A stretch of 64,000 nucleotides of DNA, taken from Scheffersomyces stipitis CBS 6054 (lineage: Eukaryota > Ascomycota > Pichiomycetes > Serinales > Debaryomycetaceae). Within the stretch, counting starts at the first letter, position 1; each line of letters opens with the position of its first letter. Made by a program: the position numbers and the translations under genes. The notes below the pieces were generated by a model. That model ran no database searches. It had not been told where the DNA came from and worked only from the letters and a program-made list of their open reading frames with translations. Shown here piece after piece: positions 12,860-20,266 of the stretch. The DNA is taken from positions 620,001 to 684,000 of the forward strand of contig NC_009046.1 of NCBI RefSeq assembly GCF_000209165.1, written 5' to 3'.

Positions 12860-13512
12860 GCACGGTCACGTGTATGGCTGCAGCAGTTAATTGCGATGGA
12901 ATCTTTGATAGGATGCAGGTCTGATGTCATAGACTGGAGAAGATAGGCTGAGGGAATGTGAGCAAAGTGACGTTGGATCTCGTCGATTTTGGTTAGTTAT
13001 TTTAGAATTGATTTCGTCAAGAGCAGAAGTCTAATTGTATGACATCTCGGCGATTGAGCGAATGTTCTTTTGCAACCTTCCCGTAATTTCTGTGAATAAA
13101 TAATGATGGTTTCCTCAGCATACAATTGAAGTGCGCAGCCAGGCTCTGAACATATAGAAGACACTTCTATTCGATTCGATTCAATCCTGAGCTCACTTGT
13201 ATTCTGTTGATGTATTCGATATCACTGGGATTCAAATCTCAAGTTATCTATGGATGTTGTAGAGATTACGAGCTGCTTATCTTAACTATGGAAGATCCCA
13301 TTTTCATTTGAGATGCCGAATTTTTCACTTCTGACCAATTTCCTGATTAGGCAATAGATCTCATTCACATCTACGATTCCAGCGATAAAAAAGGTGTTAC
13401 TTACTACAAACAGCAATATACATATACACGTTACAATAACAAACGACGACGGAGTGTTCCAGTACTGGTTGATTCTACAACACACCATAACTCAATAGTA
13501 AACGTAGTTGAG

Positions 13513-13596
13513 CAATTGAGTAGACAATTGAGTAGACAAATCTGTAGACAAGTCAGCAAACAATTGAGTAGACAAATGAGCAGATAATTGAGATAG
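13513..13596. repeat. Degenerate tandem repeat, unit about CAATTGAGTAGACAA
   Basis: Five to six imperfect copies of a unit of about 14 bases (variants ATCTGTAGACAA, GTCAGCAAACAA, ATGAGCAGATAA). It lies just beyond the stop codon of the minus-strand gene ending at 13620, probably in its 3' UTR or terminator. It explains the Q/T/S-rich spurious frames here. Confidence 0.7.
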
Positions 13597-13619
13597 AATT
13601 TGTTGTATATCTTAGGGGC

Positions 13620-14623
13620 CTAGATCAGCTTGTCCTTGGTAGGATCGTGGACCAAGTGGACAGTACCGATCTTCTTGAACACATCCTTGATCTGGATCCA
13701 CACCTTCTTGACCTGAGGCTGGCCGATCTGGTTGACGACGTTGTCCACTTGGACCTCGGCAGCCTTGAAGTAGTTTCTGGTGTAGACAGAGGTCTCGAAC
13801 TTCTTCTTCAAAAACACAGTGTAGATAAGGAAAGGAGACAATGATCTCTTTCTGAAGGCAATCACTCTGAGGAACAAGTACCCGTAGGTGACGACTTCCA
13901 AGAGAGCAGCCAACTGGATCGACTTGTTGTTAGTGTTGGCTACAAAGGAACCGATCTTGGATGAGATGGCCGAGTTTTCCAAGTTGAAGATGGGCAAAAT
14001 GTAGCCGTTGGCGTACGTCAAGACGTGGTAGAACGAAAACAAGCCAAATGGCAACAACGTCAACAACACACGCGATCTGACGAACAACAACAACGATCCG
14101 AGAAGGAAATAGAAGGTGTTATCGTCTTTGATCAACTGGCCGAAATCAAACCCATTCTTCTTGATAGATTGGAATACCAAGATTCCGAAACTTTCAACAA
14201 CTCCTACAAGGGCCAACACGAACCAGAACTTGTAAAGGCCAACACCGAACTTGATGTAAGTGAGCACATAGAAGAAGACACTGATCAAGGTGACGAGATG
14301 GCCGACAAACCAGGCAAATTGCGAAGTCTATATGGTAAATATGTTAGTAATCCGAAAATTCATGAAAGGTGTCTAAAAAATGAGATCTATGAATAATTCA
14401 ATGTCAACAAATTAATAAATTCGAGCAAACCTTGTCAGACGTACTAATGGACTCAATGACTTGAATGTGGATGTAATGGAGTCAGACCTAAAGCATCAAT
14501 TCAATTGCGATCTCTTTTCTTTCTTCTGAATTATGTACTTACCTTAACAGTGGCCAATAACTTTTCCTGGTCAAACTTAGCCGAGGAAGCTGGAGTAGCA
14601 GCAGTATTTGAGGGGGTGGACAT
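13620..14623 (-). CDS. POM33: Pom33/Per33 (TMEM33 family) membrane protein, one intron
   Basis: Exon 1 is 14623-14543 (27 codons, MSTPSNTAATPASS...ATVK). Exon 2 is 14327-13620. Together they give 262 residues. The 5' splice site is GTAAGT, the branch site TACTAAC (14349-14343), the acceptor TAG. Exon 2 begins TSQFAWFVGHLVTL followed by FFYVLTYIKFG, matching the first membrane segment of S. cerevisiae Pom33/Per33. Several more hydrophobic segments follow, then an amphipathic, basic C-terminal region. The family sits in the ER and nuclear envelope and helps nuclear pore assembly. Taking the exon-2 frame alone would give a truncated protein without ATG. Paralogue choice between POM33 and PER33 is open. 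Confidence 0.88.
14328..14542 (-). other. Intron of the POM33 homologue (215 nt)
   Basis: GTAAGT donor, TACTAAC branch sequence and TAG acceptor, read on the minus strand. Branch-to-acceptor distance is only about 15 nt. It is a phase-0 intron that restores the conserved N-terminus when removed. Confidence 0.9.
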
Positions 14624-15084
14624 CTTTGTTGGATTGATACAACTAAAAATGTTGGATAACTCGGGAATTACTCTGTTGATATATGCTAGAGCAAGGTCTC
14701 CAATATCGAGTCTTGTGAAATAAGAAAAGATCGTAAGGTTGGCCACAGCTTTTGATTATTCAAGTGCATCTGAAATTTCATACCCTTTTTTCCAGGTACA
14801 GGACAGATTTGTCGTTTGGAAATTCCTGGTAAAGTCCTAGATAATCGTTGTAATGTCGATATATATGTCATTAGCTATAGGATAATATATATCAATGCTA
14901 TGATATGACTAATATATAAAACAATCATAAGATATTGGCATTATTAAATTATTCTTCTACACTTGTTTATTACCGAATTTATACCAATATATTCAGAGAA
15001 AGTAAATGGTTAGAAATAGAGATCACACTAGCAAACGCATTTGAAAGTGGCATCGAAAAGTAAAAGTCACAAAGGCGTAGTACC
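14624..15084. other. Intergenic: POM33-homologue promoter and CDC3 3' flank
   Basis: A 461-bp AT-rich stretch with several TATATA tracts around 14860-14920. No gene was seen. Confidence 0.5.
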
Positions 15085-16383
15085 CTAACGCAAGAATCCC
15101 TTACGGCTCTTCTGTGGGGCTGGGGCTGGTGGATCTTGGGGCAACGTCTTTTGCTTTTCCAATTGTACTTTCTTGTCTTCCAATAACTTGATCTGCTTGG
15201 TTAACTTGTCCTTCATCTCCTTGTGTCTGGAGAAAAGATCAGCTTCGGATCTCTGCAACTTCTTTTCCTTTTCTGAGACCTTCTGTTGGAAAACGGCCTT
15301 CATTTCGGCCTCCATCTTGGCCAACTTGGCTTCGTGCAATGCTCTTTCCTCTTCTTGTCTAGTTAAGGGATCGAATTCTCTGAAAACAGAGTTGTCTTGT
15401 TCGATACCCATCTTCTTCAACTTCTCGGATCTGTAGTTCTCGTACAAGTTGTTGGACGTCTGCTCCTTCAACTCTTCTAAGAAGTTTCTGACCAACAACT
15501 GACGCAATTGTATGAAATCGTTGTGGTCTTCGTTATCTACTTCAATTACACCCCATGGGTACTTTCTGCCTCTGACCTGTCTTCCGTCCGCAGTGGTGAC
15601 TTCTTTAGTGGAGCCCACCACAGCGAAGGGGAACTTCTGTAATATCTGTCTGGTGTTCAACACAGTTTCTTCATCATCATTCTCGTAGTCCGAAGGAGAA
15701 AAAGTCTTGATTCCCTGTGCCTTGATGTCGTCCAAGATTCTGCCCTTGAAAGCGGCAATTTCTTCTTCTGTCAAGGTATCAGACTTGGCAATGATGGGTA
15801 TCAAGTTGACCTTTTCGTGCACTTGTTTCATTAATGTAATGTCCAACGACTTCAAGGAATGGCCGGTAGGCTCAATGAAGTAGAGAAAGGCATGAATTCT
15901 GTTGTCGACGGTGGTGGTTCTGTTTATTCTGCTCTCTGCCTCCAAGTAGGAGTCGAATCTGCTATTGATTTCGTCAACAATAGGCTTCCACGAGTCGACG
16001 TTGTTGATGGACTCACCAAATCCTGGAGCCGTGACTACACTCAAAGACAACTTGACGCCGTCTTCTTCGATTTCAGCGGTGGTAGACTTGATCTTGACGG
16101 AAATGTCGTCCTTGTCAGAGATATCTTCGTCGTCAATGTCATTCTCATGATTGATAATTTCTCTGTTGAAAAGAGTATTGACCAAAGTGGCCTTTCCCAA
16201 GCCACTCTCTCCTGCAACCATGATGTTCAATGAAAACCCTCTTCTCACCGACTTTCTGTGCCATTGTTTGGGCAAGTTGGCAAAGCCGACATAGCCATTC
16301 AACTTCTTCTTGAGGATCTTGATGTCCTGAATAGGAATCTTGTTCTCGATGGAAACGGGTCTTGTTTCTGTTTCTGTGGTCAT
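15085..16383 (-). CDS. CDC3: Septin Cdc3
   Basis: 432 residues starting MTTETETRPVS at 16383; upstream in-frame codons have no ATG. KLNGYVGFANLPKQWHRKSV before the GTPase domain, and the C-terminal block (VFREFDPLTRQ, HEAKLAKMEAEMK, a coiled coil from about 350 to 410, terminal KKGFLR-like RKGFLR), match Cdc3 rather than Cdc10, 11 or 12. It polymerises into septin filaments at the bud neck. The GTPase motifs are altered. The P-loop reads GESGLGKAT (58-66), with Ala65 where Ser/Thr normally coordinates Mg. The DxxG motif is T118-A-P-G121. AKSD (199-202) and the septin unique element are intact. This suggests nucleotide binding without hydrolysis. Confidence 0.94.
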   Translation of the reverse strand: MTTETETRPVSIENKIPIQDIKILKKKLNGYVGFANLPKQWHRKSVRRGFSLNIMVAGESGLGKATLVNTLFNREIINHENDIDDEDISDKDDISVKIKSTTAEIEEDGVKLSLSVVTAPGFGESINNVDSWKPIVDEINSRFDSYLEAESRINRTTTVDNRIHAFLYFIEPTGHSLKSLDITLMKQVHEKVNLIPIIAKSDTLTEEEIAAFKGRILDDIKAQGIKTFSPSDYENDDEETVLNTRQILQKFPFAVVGSTKEVTTADGRQVRGRKYPWGVIEVDNEDHNDFIQLRQLLVRNFLEELKEQTSNNLYENYRSEKLKKMGIEQDNSVFREFDPLTRQEEERALHEAKLAKMEAEMKAVFQQKVSEKEKKLQRSEADLFSRHKEMKDKLTKQIKLLEDKKVQLEKQKTLPQDPPAPAPQKSRKGFLR

Positions 16384-17843
16384 GGTTAGTATGGAAGTGT
16401 ACAAAGTAACAAGATCAACACAGCCTAGACACACTAGAGCCGTGTATCCCTAGGTTTGAAGAAAATACGTCTGGCATGGACCTGTTGTATGTCTACAGAA
16501 CATCCACGTCTATGGTAGACATCAAAGCGTGCCATAGCGTACCATCCGTGTCTTGTATGTTCTTCTCTTTATCTTGTTTATCTTTTATCTTAGCCGAACA
16601 TACCAGAAGTCATTATGTCACAGCGCTAACAACAATAATAATATATAACCGATTGATCTGTGGTCGCGTTCTCGACAATGCACTGGCTGCTGTTGGATCC
16701 GCTGTGTAGAAAGTGAGCCGCCGTAATGTGGTGTAGAAAAGACGAAAAGAGTCTGAAAATTTTGACCGTTTGTTTTGAAATGTTGAGGTGATAATTGAGA
16801 AATTTGAAATTGTCAGACTCTCAGCCTGATCGAGTAAAACGATTGACGTGTTTGTCAGGTGCATGTCAGGTGAGGCGTGTGTCACGTGCGCGTATCAGCG
16901 AGGTAATTCGGTATTATTATTGTTGTTAGCTGTTTCTGGTTGCAACTCGGGGTTGAGGTGACGAGGGGCAGATGCCAATACGAAGGCTGGCTGTCATTGG
17001 TGGATTGTTTCGGGACGGGGTAAGGGCTGTTTCGGTCTGTTTATCTTGCTGTCTGTGAAAATTGAAGCGTTCAGGGTCGTTCCAGGTTGATTTTGTTAGC
17101 ACAGGGAAAGACGCATACTTTAGAATGTGCATACTTAAGGCTGCATACTTAAGAAATATTCTTTATCAAGACCCACCCAGAGGTGGATAGGCAGTTATGA
17201 TTTGGCTCTGAAATGAAGAACACAAGTCTCCGAGTCTATAGTAGGAGTCTGGAACACTCTTGTGTCGTTTTGTTGTCATTTTCTTTACTTTTCCAATATA
17301 GTTTACAAATTTGAGGAAGTTCAGTCTCTGTAAAATACTTTTCGCAACTATTTTTGTTAATTTCTACAAAATGTAACTTCTCCATATATACAATTGATGA
17401 TAACTCAGCCATACGATTTTTTTTAAACAGAAAAAGGACATAATCGTTTATAATCACATATTAGCTATTAAATAGTCCCATTTCTGAACCTCTGTGAATT
17501 TTTCTGGTTTTCTTGTCTATGGCAGTTGGCAATTAGCTGTGAGAAGAATCTAATGGGCCAGAGAATTTAGAAACCGCATACACTACTGCACGATTGCAAT
17601 GTAGAAGAGACCACCAAAGAATACGAAATTGATCTGAGAGAATCTCTACAGAAATGTACAGCTTGTGAAAAGGAGTTCAGAAGATTGAGCACTGTTTCCT
17701 TGAACCGGCTCCCAAGAATTTCACCCTCACTGGCCACTATAGTATGCTCTTTAAAGCCTACAACTAATCCAAACTACTCCATTGTCATTTCAATGTTGCA
17801 ACTTTTATTCGTACAATTACATAACATTACTCGTAATAGCTTT
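16384..17843. other. 1.46-kb gene-free stretch (CDC3 promoter, CinA-like gene 3' flank)
   Basis: Contains GTCACGTG at about 16881-16888 (E-box/Cbf1-like) and scattered pyrimidine tracts. A minus-strand 73-codon frame at 17236-17457 is short, AT-driven and unlike any family I know. No RNA gene was recognised. Confidence 0.45.
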
Positions 17844-18398
17844 TCAGCTTTCAGTGCTCTCTATTCTCTCAAGCTGGTCCAACAAGAATTGCAATCCCAA
17901 CCGGGCAAACTCAACCATGTTAGAGGCTCTAACCTTGGATCCTGTGTTTCTCATACAAGACACTTCTCCAGTAGGGCCACACAAGCCTAGATACACTGTC
18001 CCCACTTCAGCATCAGAAGCCGTAGCCGTGCTCTTGCTATCGCTGTCCAGTAAATGTAAGTCTTTAGATGGCCCAGCAAAACCAGTTTCTGAAAGTACAT
18101 ATGTTGAGCCCAATTCGTATTTGGCTGTACGGGCCAATCGCAAAGCAACTTGTTCTGAGGGTCCCACGTAGCTACTTATTTCTTCGTCCGTGCATCCAGA
18201 CAACTTGAGCCTTTGTCTGAGCGAATATACAAGCTTTCCCCCGATGTAGAAATTGGATGCTCCTGGAACTGTTACTATATAGGCAGAGAGAAGACCTCCA
18301 CAGGCGGCCTCAGAAATGGCGAGGTTTTCTTTTCGCGATCTCAAGATGGCTGCGATCTTGGTGACGAGACGTTCTATGTCATCGGGTGGAAACAGCAT
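17844..18398 (-). CDS. CinA C-terminal domain protein (PncC-like)
   Basis: 184 residues from the ATG at 18398. The frame extends 19 codons further upstream but without an ATG. The block ENLAISEAACGGLLSAYIVTVPGASNFYIGGKLVYS is the CinA-C signature (normally ESxTgG-l...pGaS.yf.GG.v.YS). It is followed by a G-x-S-E-Q-VA...A motif and SETGFAGP, matching the family T/S-GiAGP. Bacterial CinA-C domains deamidate nicotinamide mononucleotide; whether the fungal stand-alone domain does so is unknown. The usual S-x-T-G-G of the first motif is here S-E-A-A-C-G-G, a notable change. If CTG is serine, the protein starts M-S-F-P-P. It is divergent from RPN13. Confidence 0.8.
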   Translation of the reverse strand: MLFPPDDIERLVTKIAAILRSRKENLAISEAACGGLLSAYIVTVPGASNFYIGGKLVYSLRQRLKLSGCTDEEISSYVGPSEQVALRLARTAKYELGSTYVLSETGFAGPSKDLHLLDSDSKSTATASDAEVGTVYLGLCGPTGEVSCMRNTGSKVRASNMVEFARLGLQFLLDQLERIESTES

Positions 18399-18897
18399 GG
18401 CTGTAGAGTAACAGGCAATGTTCAATGGTGGAGAGCTGAAAAATTGAATCTTCAATCAGATTCTGGAGAAATGGTTACAGGGAGGAAAAATAGAGGCATT
18501 GAGAAGTGGTGAGACTATTGAGATACGGCGAGAGAGAACGAGAATAGTGAGAAAGAAATAGTGAGAGCTCGCTAAGAACAGATGCAAATAGTGAGACATC
18601 CTGACAAATAGGGACACGACAGTACTGAGGGTAGCGGGAAAATCCACTAAAATACTGAGAATACTTTCTGAGGTTAGGGAGGATTAGCGAGTACCTAGCG
18701 CGAGGTCGTGTGGTGCCGGGGTGGCAACGATAGAGAGGATTGCAACTCTACAAATCAATAATGAATCTATTCTTCCATTCAACTGGATCCAATTGCTACG
18801 TTCAAAAGATCAAGACTACACAATCAACACCTCCCATTAGTACGATTGCTTTTAGAAGAAGTAGATTTTCATATACAATTCCAAATTTGAAGTAAGA
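18399..18897. promoter_or_regulatory. RPN13: Divergent CinA-like/RPN13 promoter with PACE-like box and AATAGTGAGA cluster
   Basis: Three exact copies of AATAGTGAGA at 18543-18552, 18557-18566 and 18587-18596. A PACE-like GGTGGCAAC lies at 18720-18728, about 170 bp before the RPN13 ATG. PACE (GGTGGCAAA) is the Rpn4 site of proteasome genes in S. cerevisiae. The CUZ1 promoter of this window has the same pair of motifs. Function is inferred. Confidence 0.6.
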
Positions 18898-19828
18898 ATG
18901 TCCAAAACTATCAGATTCCACGCTGGAAAAGTGGACTATGACAGAGACACCAACAGGTGTACGCCATTGGCACACAAGGGAGTCATAAGCATCAAGCCTA
19001 GTGTAGACGAACCAGATTTCTACGATTTTACGTGGGTGCCCAAGGCTGATCTCACTGCTGGAGGCACTGTGGATCGAGACGAGTTGTTGCTTATACCGGG
19101 AGATGTCAGTTTCAAGCATATCAAATCGTGTACATCTGGAAGAGTTTTTGCATTGACATTTTTGAGTTCGGGAGCAAAGTACTTGTATTGGTTGCAAGAT
19201 GTTGGTGATATTGACCAGTTGGACAAGTTGACAGAAAAGGACTTGCAGATAGTGAAGGACATCGACGAATTGATAACCATTAAGGATGAAGAAGAGGAAG
19301 AGGAGGAGAAAGACGAGGCAAAAGAGTAAGTACATATAATAAAGGCATTGAATAGAGATAAAGTATTAACACTATTGTAGAGTAAAAGTCGAAACGCCAT
19401 CGACGTTAGGTGCTGCTTCAGTGTCCACATCAGCATCTGCTCCAACAGAGTCGAGATTGCCCATCATGGCTGTTTCTGATTTCTTGGACCTAGATGTGGT
19501 AGAACAGCATCTTGATCTGCTTGATTCTGAGCAATTGAAGCTGTTGTATGCCGAGCACTTGCCGGATTCCATAGCCAAAAACCCGTCAAAGACAGCCATA
19601 CTCGATGTGCTCCGAAGCGGATTCTACCAACAGTCAGAGCAAAAGTTGAGCAAACTGTTAAGCAGCGGAAACGGTGCTGGATATTTGTTGGCACAGAGCT
19701 TGAAGTTCGAATATAAGGGTGAAGGAATAGATGCTTTCTTAGCTGGAGTGAGAGAATTGGCCCAGAAGGAAAAGGAGAAGGAGAGTGAACAGGATGAAGA
19801 GAAGAAGGATGTAGACATGGAGGAATAG
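18898..19828 (+). CDS. RPN13: Proteasome ubiquitin receptor Rpn13, one intron
   Basis: Exons 18898-19325 and 19381-19828, 291 residues. The N-terminal Pru domain (about 1-105) has IRFHAGKV, then R-C-T-P-L-A-H-K-G and ALTFLSSGAKYLYWLQD; it binds Rpn2 and ubiquitin. An acidic linker (EEEEEEEKDEAKE) is interrupted by the intron. The second exon encodes a helical region (about 170-275: LDLDVVEQHLDLLDSEQLKLLYAEHLPD, then GYLLAQSLKFEYKGEGIDAFLAGVREL), matching the UCH37-binding DEUBAD domain of animal and fission-yeast Rpn13. S. cerevisiae Rpn13 lacks this domain. Reading the first exon alone would give a truncated 143-residue Pru-only protein, so intron retention could switch forms (inference). 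Confidence 0.92.
19326..19380 (+). other. RPN13 intron (55 nt)
   Basis: Donor GTAAGT at 19326, branch-like TATTAAC 19364-19370, acceptor TAG ending at 19380. Removal joins GA to A and continues V-K-V-E-T-P in frame with the DEUBAD-like half. Confidence 0.88.
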
Positions 19829-20266
19829 CATGGAAGTTTGTAATATGATGAAGCTGTAATATATACATAATACGTAATTGATGCTTTTAAAAAGAATAAA
19901 CAAGGATGTCGTACTTGCCAGTATAGACTACGTATACAATTGAAAGTTGTTCTTATTCTATTCTCATATTCGACTCTCACAATCGTCTTCCTTACTCTCT
20001 TTTGTATGGGTCTTTTATTTTGCATCCACTCGCGCCAAATCTGCGAAAAAGAATAATAGTAAATATTTGTTCATTCACAGATTCAAAGACTAACCTCTTC
20101 ATACCGTATTCAATTCATACCACTTTCACTTCCATATATTCACATAGATATCGGCAGCACATACATCGACTTGAGCTGATCAACCTCTTTTTGAAATTCT
20201 TGTTTGCAAATTTCAATTTTTCATAATCTCACAATCCCATCACAACCAAAACTAATTCACATCAAC
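19829..20266. other. Intergenic, RPN13 3' flank and BST1 promoter
   Basis: A 438-bp stretch, pyrimidine-rich on the plus strand toward BST1. No gene was seen. Confidence 0.5.

Larger units (their letters stand above)
12653..13619. promoter_or_regulatory. Hsp70 promoter region and POM33-homologue 3' flank
   Basis: The minus-strand TATATAAAG at 12737-12745 lies about 85-93 bp before the Hsp70 ATG. Three GAA units at 12837-12839, 12847-12849 and 12857-12859 are spaced exactly 10 bp, the step-type heat-shock element. A second, imperfect GAA/TTC cluster lies at 12774-12797 (TTC, GAATTC, then GATTCC). A GTCACGTG E-box lies about 12864-12872. The right-hand end (13513-13596) is a degenerate tandem repeat of CAATTGAGTAGACAA. 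No gene was seen. Confidence 0.6.

Noticed and set aside
17236..17457. 73-codon minus-strand frame in the CDC3 upstream region
   Set aside because: Too short and AT-rich, with no signal, domain or conservation evidence.
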